Source of the DNA: Nonomuraea ceibae
GTDB lineage: Bacteria > Actinomycetota > Actinomycetes > Streptosporangiales > Streptosporangiaceae
Direction: 5' to 3'
DNA length: 33,886 nucleotides
NCBI RefSeq assembly: GCF_019396325.1
Contig: NZ_JAHKRO010000102.1
Span: 1-33,886, forward strand
Program-made: the position numbers and the translations under genes
Notes under the pieces: generated by a model
Told to the model about the DNA's origin: nothing
The model's input: only the letters and a program-made list of their open reading frames with translations
The model's database searches: none
Shown here: piece by piece, positions 24,979 through 32,627 of the stretch
Layout of the letters: each line of letters begins with the position of its first letter
Position numbering within the stretch: the first letter of the stretch is position 1

Positions 24979-25965
24979 GTGGCGGAACAAGCGCCGGGAG
25001 TGCGCATCGGCGGCCTCACGGTCGTCTACAAGACGCCGGCGGGCGAGCTGCCCGCCGTGCGGGACGTCAGCCTGACCCTGGAGCCCGGCTCGATCACCGG
25101 CATCGTCGGCGAGTCCGGGTCCGGCAAGTCGACGCTGGCCCTGTCCCTGCTGAACGCGGTGCAGCCGCCCGGCCGGATCTCCGCCGGCTCGGTGGAGATC
25201 GACGGGCTCGGCAACGTGGCCGCCCTCAAGGGCGAGGAGCTGCGCAAGGCCAGGGGCCGCCACATCGGCTACGTCTTCCAGGCGGCGCAGAACTCCCTCA
25301 ACCCACTCAAGACGGTCGGCAAGCAGTTGCTCGACCTGGGCCGCTCGCACGGCGTGGAGGACCTGCGCGGCCTGGTGCGCGACGCCAAGGAGCTGCTGGG
25401 CCGGATGGGCCTGGACGGCGCCCGGGTGCTCGACTCGCACCAGCACGAGCTGTCGGGCGGCATGCGCCAGCGCGTCGGCATCATGCTGGCGCTGGTGCTC
25501 AACGCCCACCTGGTGGTGCTGGACGAGCCGACGACCGCGCTCGACATGATCACGCAGGCCAACATCCTCAAGATCGTCCGTGAGGTGCACGCCGAGCGCG
25601 GCCTGACCACGCTGGTGATCACGCACGACATCGGCGTGGTGGCCGAGGTCGCCGACCGGCTCGCCGTCATGTACGGCGGGCGGCTGGTCGAGCAGGGCCC
25701 CACCCGCGAGGTGCTGGGCAGCCCGAGCCACCCCTACACCAAGGGCCTGATCAACGCCATCCCCCGGCTGGTCGGCGACATCGACGAGGCGCGGGCGCTG
25801 CCCGGCCGCCCGCCGACGCTGGCCACCGTGCCCAAGCAGGGCTGCGTGTTCCGGGAGCGGTGCGCGCTGCGGATGGACGTCTGTGACACCGTCGACCCCG
25901 AGGCCGTCGCGCACGGCCCGAGGATCGTCGCCTGCCATGCGGTGACCGTGAAGGAGCACGCGTGA
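24979..25965 (+). CDS. ABC importer ATPase, DppD/OppD type
   Basis: This 328-residue ATPase has Walker A GESGSGKSTLAL (about 47-58), Q-loop GYVFQAAQNSLNPL, ABC signature ELSGGMRQRV, Walker B LVVLDEPTTALD and the switch His in VITHDIG. The C-terminal oligopeptide-type domain contains a CxxxxxC-like cysteine set (GCVFRERCALRMDVC), which often holds an iron-sulfur cluster in this family. The start is a GTG. The stop overlaps the next ATPase by 4 bp (GTGA). Confidence 0.92.
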   Translation: MAEQAPGVRIGGLTVVYKTPAGELPAVRDVSLTLEPGSITGIVGESGSGKSTLALSLLNAVQPPGRISAGSVEIDGLGNVAALKGEELRKARGRHIGYVFQAAQNSLNPLKTVGKQLLDLGRSHGVEDLRGLVRDAKELLGRMGLDGARVLDSHQHELSGGMRQRVGIMLALVLNAHLVVLDEPTTALDMITQANILKIVREVHAERGLTTLVITHDIGVVAEVADRLAVMYGGRLVEQGPTREVLGSPSHPYTKGLINAIPRLVGDIDEARALPGRPPTLATVPKQGCVFRERCALRMDVCDTVDPEAVAHGPRIVACHAVTVKEHA

Positions 25966-26969
25966 TTACCGGGACCGGCATCGTCAAGACCTTCAAGCAG
26001 CGCGGCAACGTGCTCGCCGGGCGGGAGGTGCGGGCGCTGCGCGGCGTCGACTTCGCCATCCCCAAAGGAGGCGCCGCCTCGTTCATCGGCGAGTCCGGCT
26101 GCGGCAAGACCACGCTGGGCCGGATCATCGCCGGGCTGGAGTCCTACGACGAGGGCGAGGTGGTCATCGACGGCACGGCGATGTCCGGACTGAAGCCCAA
26201 GCAGCGCCAGCCGCACTTCCGCAAGATCCAGATGATCCACCAGGACCCGTACTCGGCGCTGAACCCCACCCGCACCGTCCACCAGACGCTGTTCGCGCCG
26301 CTGAGCCTGCGCGCCAAGCAGACCGGCCGGTCGAAGGGGTGGATCGAGGAGCGGGCCGCCGAGGTGCTGTCGCTGGTCGGCCTCGACCCGGGCAGCGTGC
26401 TGGCCCGCTACCCGCACCAGCTGTCGGGCGGCATGCGCCAGCGGGTCGTCATCGCCCGCGCGCTGACCGTCGACCCGGAGATGCTCGTCGCCGACGAGGC
26501 CGTCTCCATGATCGACGTCTCGCTCCGGCTGGGCATCCTGGCGCTGCTCAAGGACCTGCGCGAGCGGCTCGGGGTGAGCGTCCTGTTCATCACCCACGAC
26601 GTGGCCACCGCGCGTTACATCGGCGACGACGGCGAGCTGTACGTGATCTACCGGGGCCAGGTCGTCGAGCGCGGCGCCGTGGACACCGTGATCGCCGATC
26701 CCGTCCACCCGTACACGCAGTCGCTGCTGTCGGCGATCCCGGTGCTGCACGGCCTGGAGCGGCCGGGCGAGCAGCCGGTCGTCCCGCTGTCGTCGCTGGA
26801 CGCGACCGGCGACGACACCGGCTGCCTGTTCGCGAGCCGGTGCCCGTTCCGCGGCGAGCGCTGCGACGAGCGCCCGCTGCTGCAGGTCAGCGAGGGCTTC
26901 CCGCAGGAGCACGCCTGCTTCTACCCCGAGCGCCGCAGCGTCATCGCCCGCCCGCTGAGCGAGGTGTGA
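25962..26969 (+). CDS. ABC importer ATPase, DppF/OppF type
   Basis: This 335-residue second ATPase has Walker A GESGCGKTTLGR, Q-loop IQMIHQDPYSALNP, signature QLSGGMRQRVVIARAL and switch His in FITHDVA. The Walker B extension reads VADEAVSMIDVSLR, where the usual DEP is DEA. The catalytic Glu is kept. The SMIDVSLR spelling is, as I recall, found in Opp-like importers for oligosaccharides rather than peptides, which suits sugar-containing cargo. The C-terminal Cys-rich motif is GCLFASRCPFRGERC. It is coupled to both neighbours by 4-bp overlaps. Confidence 0.92.
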   Translation: MITGTGIVKTFKQRGNVLAGREVRALRGVDFAIPKGGAASFIGESGCGKTTLGRIIAGLESYDEGEVVIDGTAMSGLKPKQRQPHFRKIQMIHQDPYSALNPTRTVHQTLFAPLSLRAKQTGRSKGWIEERAAEVLSLVGLDPGSVLARYPHQLSGGMRQRVVIARALTVDPEMLVADEAVSMIDVSLRLGILALLKDLRERLGVSVLFITHDVATARYIGDDGELYVIYRGQVVERGAVDTVIADPVHPYTQSLLSAIPVLHGLERPGEQPVVPLSSLDATGDDTGCLFASRCPFRGERCDERPLLQVSEGFPQEHACFYPERRSVIARPLSEV

Positions 26970-27871
26970 CCGTGCCCTCCTCCCCTGACACGTCCCGGCC
27001 GCTGCCGGACGTGCGCGTGGTGGCGGACCCCGGCGACGCGGAGCTCGCCGCGGCCGGGGAGGTGGCGCGCGCGGCCCTGACGCTCGACGCCGGGGAGGCG
27101 CCCGCCCTGGTCCGCCGGCTGGCGGCCCCGCCCGCGGGCCGCCGCTGGACCGCGCTGCTGACCGACGGCGGCGTCGCGCTGGCCTCCGTGTCGGGCAGGG
27201 ACCCGGGCGTCGGCCACATCGACCTGCTGGCCGTGCACCCGGACCGCCAGGGCGAGGGGCGCGGCCGGGCGCTGGCACGCGCGGCGGAGGACTGGCTGCG
27301 CGGGCAGGGCGCCCGGCGCGCCGTCTTCGCCGGCAACCCGCCCTGCTACGCCTGGCCCGGCATCGACGTGCGCTACACCGCCGCCGCCTGCCTGGCCGAG
27401 AGCCTCGGCTACGAGCAGGCCCGCGTCGCCTGGAACATGACCGCCGACCTGTCGGCCGACCTGTCCACCGGCGACGACGTGCGCCGCCTGGCCGGGCAGG
27501 GCGTGAGCGTACACGCCACCGGCGCCGACCGCGAGCGGGTCGTGGCCTTCGCCCGCGAGCACTGGAACGAGAACTGGGCCTGGGAGGTGGCCAACGCCGC
27601 CGGCGTGCACCACGCCGAGCGTGACGGCCGCGTCCTCGGGTTCGCCGCCTGGGGCGCCCGCCCGTCGTGGTTCGGCCCCATGGGCACCGCGCCGGAGGCG
27701 CGCGGCCTGGGCGTGGGCGGGGTGCTGCTGCGCCGCTGCCTGGCCGACCAGCGCGCCGCCGGCCAGCGGACCGCCCAGATCGGCTGGGTCGGTCCGCTGC
27801 GGTTCTACTCGCGCGCCGTCGGCGCCCGGGCCGAGAGGGTCTTCTGGCTGTACGGGCGCGAACTGGCGTGA
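26966..27871 (+). CDS. Tandem GNAT-family N-acetyltransferase
   Basis: This 301-residue protein has two GNAT-like halves. The N-terminal half (about 10-160) keeps an acetyl-CoA loop at VHPDRQGEGRGRALA. The C-terminal half (about 170-301) has TAPEARGLGVGGVLLRRC. Both show the R/Q-x-x-G-x-G/A pattern. The GTG at 26966 overlaps the OppF stop by 4 bp, and a second GTG at 26972 is possible. The frame is open far upstream through the OppF gene, but this is shadow and not a fusion. It is the last gene of the importer operon and ends 2 bp from the convergent namZ. The acceptor may be an amino sugar or peptide, by context only. Confidence 0.85.
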   Translation: MTVPSSPDTSRPLPDVRVVADPGDAELAAAGEVARAALTLDAGEAPALVRRLAAPPAGRRWTALLTDGGVALASVSGRDPGVGHIDLLAVHPDRQGEGRGRALARAAEDWLRGQGARRAVFAGNPPCYAWPGIDVRYTAAACLAESLGYEQARVAWNMTADLSADLSTGDDVRRLAGQGVSVHATGADRERVVAFAREHWNENWAWEVANAAGVHHAERDGRVLGFAAWGARPSWFGPMGTAPEARGLGVGGVLLRRCLADQRAAGQRTAQIGWVGPLRFYSRAVGARAERVFWLYGRELA

Positions 27872-27873
27872 GG

Positions 27874-28986
27874 TCACCCGTAGAGCAGTGGCCCGCCGGG
27901 GGGTGCGGGGTCGGGGCAGAGCTCACGCGGGTCCCGCCCCTCCTCAAGGCACCTGGTCAGCGAGTCGGAGCCCCACAGGTGGTCCATGAACAGCTCGGGC
28001 CCCCACCAGACCAGGTCGTCCGGGTAGAGCGTGCGGGCCACGTGCAGCATCGACAGCCCCGTCAGCACGGGACGGAACGCCTCCCGGTCGTGCACGTGGA
28101 GCTGGACGCCGCGCACGGCGGTGCCCGCGTGCTTGTGGAAGGTCGGCGTGAACCAGGTGTCCCTGAACCGTACGCCGGGCAGGTCCAGCGCCGCCAGCGC
28201 GGGCTGGAAGCGCTCGTCCACGTACGGCGCACCGACCAGCTCGAAGGGCCGGGTGGTGCCGCGCCCCTCGGAGAACCCGGTGCCCTCGAACAATCCGGTG
28301 CCGGGGTAGACGAGGGCCGTGTCGGGGGTGGGCATGTTGACCGACGGCATCACCCAGGGCAGGCCCGTGTCGGCGTGGGACATCTCCCGCCGCCAGCCCT
28401 CCATCGTGACGACCCGCAGGTCCAGGTCGAAGCCGAACAGCGTGGCCAGCTCCCCGGCGGTCCTGCCGTGCCGCACCGGCAGCGGGAAGCGGCCGACGAA
28501 GCTGGCGAAGGCCGGGTCGAGCAGCGGGCCCTCGGTGATGGTTCCGCCGAGCGGGTTCGGCCGGTCGAGGACGACGAACCGCAGGCCCAGCCGGCTGGCC
28601 GAGGCCATCAGGTCGTACATCGTCCAGACATAGGTGTAGAAGCGGGCTCCGACGTCGGCGATGTCGAACACGAGCGTGTCCACGCCGGAACGGGCGACGA
28701 TCTCGTCCAGCGCCTCGCCGGACGCCTTGTGCGTGTCGAACAGCGGCAGGCCGGTCCGCAGGTCGACGGGGTCCTGCTCGCTCCCGTCCGCCTGGGCGGT
28801 GCCCCTGATGCCGTGCTCGGGGCCGAACAGCGCCGTCAGCGGCGTGCCGGCGGCCAGCAGGGCGTCGGCGGTGGGGGTCAGGTCGGGCAGAACCCCGGTG
28901 GGGTTGGTGATCAGGCCGAGGCGTGCTCCGGCCGCCAGCGAAGGATCCGCGGCCAGCCGTTCAGCTCCGGTGCGTACGTATGACAT
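27874..28986 (-). CDS. namZ: Exo-beta-N-acetylmuramidase NamZ (DUF1343)
   Basis: This 370-residue protein matches the DUF1343 family throughout: LGLITNPTGV, LFGPEHGIRG (acidic His/Glu loop), DTLVFDIADVGARFYTYVWTM, DRPNPLGG, MPSVNMPTPDTALVYPG, LFEGTGFSEGRGTTRPFE and FTPTFHKHAG. Characterised members remove non-reducing terminal MurNAc from peptidoglycan fragments. Bacillus NamZ is secreted. This one has no signal peptide and appears cytosolic, so it would act after uptake. It is divergent from murQ across 57 bp and ends 2 bp from the GNAT gene. Confidence in family is high; cellular location is inferred from the N terminus. Confidence 0.92.
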   Translation of the reverse strand: MSYVRTGAERLAADPSLAAGARLGLITNPTGVLPDLTPTADALLAAGTPLTALFGPEHGIRGTAQADGSEQDPVDLRTGLPLFDTHKASGEALDEIVARSGVDTLVFDIADVGARFYTYVWTMYDLMASASRLGLRFVVLDRPNPLGGTITEGPLLDPAFASFVGRFPLPVRHGRTAGELATLFGFDLDLRVVTMEGWRREMSHADTGLPWVMPSVNMPTPDTALVYPGTGLFEGTGFSEGRGTTRPFELVGAPYVDERFQPALAALDLPGVRFRDTWFTPTFHKHAGTAVRGVQLHVHDREAFRPVLTGLSMLHVARTLYPDDLVWWGPELFMDHLWGSDSLTRCLEEGRDPRELCPDPAPPGGPLLYG

Positions 28987-28998
28987 GAACCCATTGTC

Positions 28999-29013
28999 TG
29001 AAAGATATTTACA
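28999..29013. promoter_or_regulatory. Operator-like element TGAAAGATATTTACA between namZ and murQ
   Basis: This is the most A/T-rich patch in the divergent namZ/murQ region. It is a weak palindrome (TG-AA, five bases, TT-CA) and matches 12 of 15 positions of the element before the importer at 21111-21125. It could serve both divergent genes. See the importer element for the RpiR-type argument. Confidence 0.45.
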
Positions 29014-29043
29014 AGAGAGAAGTAAAGGGTGGAAATTAGCGTC

Positions 29044-29940
29044 ATGATTGATCCGCTACCCGAGCTGTCCACCGAGCAGAGCGACCCCCGTTACAGCCAG
29101 ATCGACCGGCTGCCGACGGCGCAGCTCGCCAGGCTGATGAACCAGGCCGACGCGGCCGTGCCCGCCGCCGTCGCGGTGGCCATCCCGGCCATCTCCGACG
29201 CCATCGACGCGATCTCCGCGCGGATGGCCAAGGGCGGCAGGCTCCTGTACGTGGGCGCGGGCACGTCCGGCAGGCTCGCCGTGCTCGACGCCTCCGAGTG
29301 CCCGCCGACCTTCGGCACCGACCCCGAGCTCGTGGTGGGGATCATCGCCGGAGGCCCCGACGCCCTCACCCGTTCCATCGAGGGCGCCGAGGACGACACC
29401 GCGGCGGGCGCGGCCGCGCTCGCCGCGCTGGAAGTGGGCGAGCTCGACTCCGTGGTGGGCGTGTCGGCCAGCGGGCGTGCCCCGTTCGTGCTCGGCGCGC
29501 TGGCCGAGGCCGCCCGCCGGGGCGCACTCACCGCCGCCCTGTCGTGCAACGACGGCGCGCCGCTGTCGGCCGCCGCCGAGCACGCCATCGAGGTCGTCGT
29601 CGGCCCCGAGGTGGTGACCGGCTCGACCCGGCTCAAGGCGGGCACCGCGCAGAAGCTGGTGCTCAACATGATCTCGACCATCTCGATGGTGCGCCTCGGA
29701 CGCACGTACGGGAACAAGATGATCGAGATGTCGGCCATGAACAGCAAGCTCGCCGGCCGGGCGGTGCGCATGGTGAGCGACATCACCGGCGCCGACCACG
29801 ACGCGGCGGGCAAGGCGCTGGACGCGGCGGGCGGGCACGCGAAGATCGCCGTCGTCATGCTCAAGCACGGGCTGGACGCCGACGGCGCCCGTGCGCTGCT
29901 GGAGTCGCACGGCGAGCGCCTCAGCGACGCGCTGAGCTGA
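29044..29940 (+). CDS. murQ: N-acetylmuramic acid 6-phosphate etherase MurQ
   Basis: This 298-residue SIS-domain enzyme removes D-lactate from MurNAc-6-phosphate to give GlcNAc-6-phosphate, the key step of MurNAc salvage. The phosphosugar site is YVGAGTSGRLAVLDASECPP (about 69-88, catalytic-type E85), with the second catalytic Glu region SIEGAEDD (about 111-118). VSASGRAPFVLGAL, STRLKAGTAQKLVLNM and GNKMIEM complete the family pattern. A GTG at 29029 would add five residues. The ATG is chosen for its spacing to GGTGGA. It needs MurNAc-6-P, yet no PTS MurP or MurK kinase gene is visible in the window. Confidence 0.95.
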   Translation: MIDPLPELSTEQSDPRYSQIDRLPTAQLARLMNQADAAVPAAVAVAIPAISDAIDAISARMAKGGRLLYVGAGTSGRLAVLDASECPPTFGTDPELVVGIIAGGPDALTRSIEGAEDDTAAGAAALAALEVGELDSVVGVSASGRAPFVLGALAEAARRGALTAALSCNDGAPLSAAAEHAIEVVVGPEVVTGSTRLKAGTAQKLVLNMISTISMVRLGRTYGNKMIEMSAMNSKLAGRAVRMVSDITGADHDAAGKALDAAGGHAKIAVVMLKHGLDADGARALLESHGERLSDALS

Positions 29941-29950
29941 CCGAAGCACC

Positions 29951-30013
29951 ACACGGGCCATCACGTACGGGCCATCACATACGGGCCGTCACATACGGGC
30001 CATCACATACGGG
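29951..30013 (+). repeat. 14-bp tandem repeat, four copies plus a partial
   Basis: Four head-to-tail units (A/G)(C/T)ACGGGCC(A/G)TCAC lie at 29951-29964, 29965-29978, 29979-29992 and 29993-30006. A fifth partial unit (ATACGGG) runs into the ribosome-binding region of the next gene. The units differ at only a few bases. The array fills most of the 86-bp gap between murQ and the serine hydrolase. A 14-bp period is neither in frame nor a whole helical turn. Confidence 0.9.
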
Positions 30014-30026
30014 GAGGTATGAGGAG

Positions 30027-31088
30027 ATGTCCGACCGGCTGGAGGCGATCCTCGCGGAGGGGGTGCCGGGCGTGTGCCCGGCCGCGGTCGCGCTCATCGC
30101 CGTGGACGGCGCGGTCGTGGCGTCCGCCGCCGCCGGGGAGCTCGTCCGCTACAGCGACGCGGACTTCACGCTCGCCGGCGACAGGCCGCCGGCCCGCCGT
30201 GACTCGATCTTCGACCTGGCGTCGATCAGCAAGCTGTTCACCACGGCGGCCATCCTGTCGCTGGCCGAGGACGGCCTGCTGGACCTCGACGAACCGGTGG
30301 CGACCTGGCTGCCGGGCCGCGACGCGCGGATCACCCTGCGCCGGCTGCTGACCCACACGGCGGGCCTGCAGCCGATCCGCCGCATCGACCTGGAGCTGCC
30401 CGACGCCAGCCCCGGCACCCGCATGGCGGCCATGATCGACACGCCCGTCACCGCGCCGGTGGGCGGCCCGTACCTGTACACGGACGTGGGCATGATCATG
30501 GCGGGCCGGGTCGCCGAGGTGGCCGGCGGCGCCCCGCTCGACGCGCTGGTCGCCGCCCGCGTCACCGGCGTCCTGGGCCTGGCCGACACCGGCTACCGGC
30601 CCGCCGAGCTCCACCGCGTCGCCGCCACCGAGTGGAAGCCGGAACGCCCGGGGCCCGGCTGCGTGCGCGGCGAGGTGCACGACGAGACCTCCTACGCGCT
30701 CGGCGGCGTCGCGGGCCACGCCGGCGTCTTCGGCACGGCCGACGACGTCCTGGCGCTCGGGGAGTCGCTCCGCCTCGGCGGCGCCTCCCCCGGCGGGCGG
30801 CCGCTGCTGCGGCGGGAGAGCGTGGCCGAGATGCTGCGCGACCAGGGCGCGGAAGGGGCGCCGTTCCGGCACGGCCTGGGCGTGCGCATCGGCGACCCGG
30901 GCATCGTCGGGCCGCTGGCGGGCGCGTTCGGGCACTCGGGGTTCACCGGCACCTCGCTGGTCGTCTCGCCGCCGCACGGGCTGACGGTGGTCCTGCTCAC
31001 CAACGCCGTCCACCCGGTGCGCGGGCGGGACGGCCTGCGCGCCCTGCGCCACGCCGTGGCCGCCGAAGCCCTCCGCCTCGCCGGCTGA
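30027..31088 (+). CDS. Beta-lactamase-fold serine hydrolase, AmiE-like (N-acetylmuramoyl-L-alanine amidase candidate)
   Basis: This 353-residue serine hydrolase of the class C beta-lactamase/penicillin-binding protein fold has the nucleophile motif SISK (S66 to K69 in DLASISKLFTTAA), second motif YTD at 151-153 and third motif HSGFTG near the C terminus in place of KTG. In Bacillus the MurNAc salvage cluster includes AmiE (YbbE), an amidase of this fold that cuts the lactyl-L-Ala bond of muropeptides. The location beside murQ and namZ makes that activity the best guess. There is no signal peptide, so it would act in the cytosol. GGGAGG at 30012-30017 and GAGGAG next to the ATG are candidate ribosome sites, and the 14-bp repeat lies just before. 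Confidence 0.85.
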   Translation: MSDRLEAILAEGVPGVCPAAVALIAVDGAVVASAAAGELVRYSDADFTLAGDRPPARRDSIFDLASISKLFTTAAILSLAEDGLLDLDEPVATWLPGRDARITLRRLLTHTAGLQPIRRIDLELPDASPGTRMAAMIDTPVTAPVGGPYLYTDVGMIMAGRVAEVAGGAPLDALVAARVTGVLGLADTGYRPAELHRVAATEWKPERPGPGCVRGEVHDETSYALGGVAGHAGVFGTADDVLALGESLRLGGASPGGRPLLRRESVAEMLRDQGAEGAPFRHGLGVRIGDPGIVGPLAGAFGHSGFTGTSLVVSPPHGLTVVLLTNAVHPVRGRDGLRALRHAVAAEALRLAG

Positions 31089-31131
31089 CCCGCCCAGCCA
31101 GCTGACCCGCCCGGCGGCCCGCCCCCGCTGC

Positions 31132-31154
31132 CCGGCCCGCCCGTCGCGGGCCGG
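31132..31154 (+). terminator. GC hairpin after the amiE-like gene
   Basis: CCGGCCCG (31132-31139) and CGGGCCGG (31147-31154) form an 8-bp perfect stem with a 7-nt loop, 44 bp past the stop. There is no T-run, as is common for high-GC actinomycete terminators. It may also be a transcription-independent structure. Confidence 0.45.
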
Positions 31155-31191
31155 ACGTAGCCTGGGACGGACGGCGAAAGGAGGGGCGCCC

Positions 31192-31569
31192 ATGCCCGTA
31201 CAGCTCAACCACACCATCGTGGAGGCCCGCGACCGCGACGCCACCGCCCGCTTCCTGGTGGACGTCCTCGGACTGCAGCCCGCCGGCGAGTTCGGCCCGT
31301 TCCGCGTCGTCGAGCTCGCCAACGGCGTCTCCCTCGACGTCATCCAGGCGGACGGCGACGTGCACCCGCAGCACTACGCCTTCCTCGTGAGCGAGGCGGA
31401 GTTCGACGAGATCTGGGCCCGGATCAAGGACCGCGGCCTCACCTACTGGGCCGACCCGTACCACCGGCACGCGGGCCGCATCAACACCAACGACGGCGGC
31501 CGCGGCCTCTACTGGCTCGACCCGAACGGCCACAACCTGGAGATCATCACCGTCCCCTACGGAGGCTGA
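31192..31569 (+). CDS. VOC family (glyoxalase/bleomycin resistance fold) protein
   Basis: This 125-residue single-domain vicinal-oxygen-chelate protein has two beta-alpha-beta-beta-beta units: the first starts at LNHTIVEARDRDATARFLVDVLGL, the second at HYAFLVSEAEFDEIWARI. Possible metal ligands are His in LNHT, His in HPQHYAF and Glu in HNLEII. WADPYHRHAGRINTNDGGRGLYWLDPNGHN is characteristic of dioxygenase-like members. A strong AAGGAGGGG (31177-31185) precedes the ATG. It is convergent with the LLM oxidoreductase (9-bp gap). Members range from lyases and dioxygenases to drug-binding proteins, so function is open. Confidence 0.88.
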   Translation: MPVQLNHTIVEARDRDATARFLVDVLGLQPAGEFGPFRVVELANGVSLDVIQADGDVHPQHYAFLVSEAEFDEIWARIKDRGLTYWADPYHRHAGRINTNDGGRGLYWLDPNGHNLEIITVPYGG

Positions 31570-31578
31570 CCCCCGCGC

Positions 31579-32475
31579 CTACCGGTGCGGGGCGAGCGCC
31601 TCCAGGGCCTCCTCGGCGCGCCGCATCGCCTCTCCGGCGTCCAGCTCGACGTGGGCGGTGTCGAAGTTGAGGTCGTGGAAGACGTCCGTGACGCCCTCGG
31701 CCTCCAGGGCGGCGACGTCGGCGCGGATCTGCTCGAAGGTGCCGGTGAGGAGCCGCCGGTCTGGCCCGGCCCCGGCGCGGACGCGGGTGACGCCCCGGCA
31801 GACGAACCGCAGCGCGGCCGGGTCCCGGCCGGCCCGCTCGGCGGCCTCCTTGACGACGGCCACGCGCGACCCGATCTCCGACAGGTTCTCCCGGCTGGAG
31901 CTGACCCAGCCGTCGGCGAGCCGCCCGGCCCGCCGCAGCGCCACGTCGGCGGTGCCGCCGAGCAGCAGCGGCGGGACGGGCGACGGCTTGGGGTCGACGT
32001 GCGAGGGCGGGACGCGGTAGAACTCGCCCTGGTGCGCCACCACGTCGTCGGTCCACGCCTTGCGCAGCACCTCGACGAACTCCTCCCCGCGCCGCCCGCG
32101 CCCTTCGAAGCCGACGCCCGCGGACTCGAACTCCTCCGGCACCCAGCCGAGCCCCAGCCCCGCGGTGAGCCGCCCGCCGGAGACGGCCTGGAGGGTGGCG
32201 AGCTGCTTGGCCAGCGCGACGGGCTGCAGGAAGGCGTTGACGACGGCGACGCCGAGCCGGACGGTCCGGGTGATCCCGGCCAGGTAGGCGAGCGTCACGA
32301 GCGGGTCGTGGACGCTGCGGTAGGTCGCGCCCATCGGGTGCCCGACCGGGTAGAGCACCCGCTGGAACGTCCACAGCTCGTGGTAGCCGAGCTCCTCGGC
32401 CCGGACGGCGACGCGGCGCATGTTCGCGGGCGTGGCCCAGGCTCCGGACTGCGGCACGGCGAAACCGGTTCTCAT
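31579..32475 (-). CDS. LLM-class, probably F420-dependent oxidoreductase
   Basis: This 298-residue TIM-barrel flavin/deazaflavin oxidoreductase has the luciferase-like signatures AVPQSGAWATPANMRRVAVR, AEELGYHELW, the barrel-3 segment TRTVRLGVAVVNAFLQPVALAKQLATL, and SGGRLTAGLGLGWVPEEFE. The last is characteristic of the mycobacterial and streptomycete F420-dependent LLM group. Substrates of such enzymes range over sugars, mycolates and xenobiotics. It is flanked by convergent VOC and divergent APH genes, with its start 152 bp from the APH start. Confidence 0.9.
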   Translation of the reverse strand: MRTGFAVPQSGAWATPANMRRVAVRAEELGYHELWTFQRVLYPVGHPMGATYRSVHDPLVTLAYLAGITRTVRLGVAVVNAFLQPVALAKQLATLQAVSGGRLTAGLGLGWVPEEFESAGVGFEGRGRRGEEFVEVLRKAWTDDVVAHQGEFYRVPPSHVDPKPSPVPPLLLGGTADVALRRAGRLADGWVSSSRENLSEIGSRVAVVKEAAERAGRDPAALRFVCRGVTRVRAGAGPDRRLLTGTFEQIRADVAALEAEGVTDVFHDLNFDTAHVELDAGEAMRRAEEALEALAPHR

Positions 32476-32615
32476 GGACGACCTCCGAGGCGGGCGGACA
32501 GGAATCAGAACCCCTGCGGAGCAGCGTAGAGGTCCGGGCCCGGCGGGCTTGCAGGGCGGGCAGGCGGACGGGCCCGGCGGCCGGACGGGCCGGGGGAGGC
32601 GTGGGCGGAAGGTCC

Positions 32616-32621
32616 TAGGCT
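32616..32621 (+). promoter_or_regulatory. -10 element TAGGCT of a leaderless promoter (APH gene)
   Basis: TAGGCT fits TANNNT and ends 6 nt before the ATG at 32628, the same geometry as the TetR gene at 829. No Shine-Dalgarno sequence is present, so a leaderless transcript is likely. Confidence 0.55.
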
Positions 32622-32627
32622 GTACGG

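Noticed and set aside
26339..27871. Apparent OppF-GNAT fusion in one long frame
   Set aside because: The upstream part of the frame is an alternative reading of the OppF ATPase gene. The GNAT homology starts after the GTG at 26966, which overlaps the OppF stop by 4 bp.
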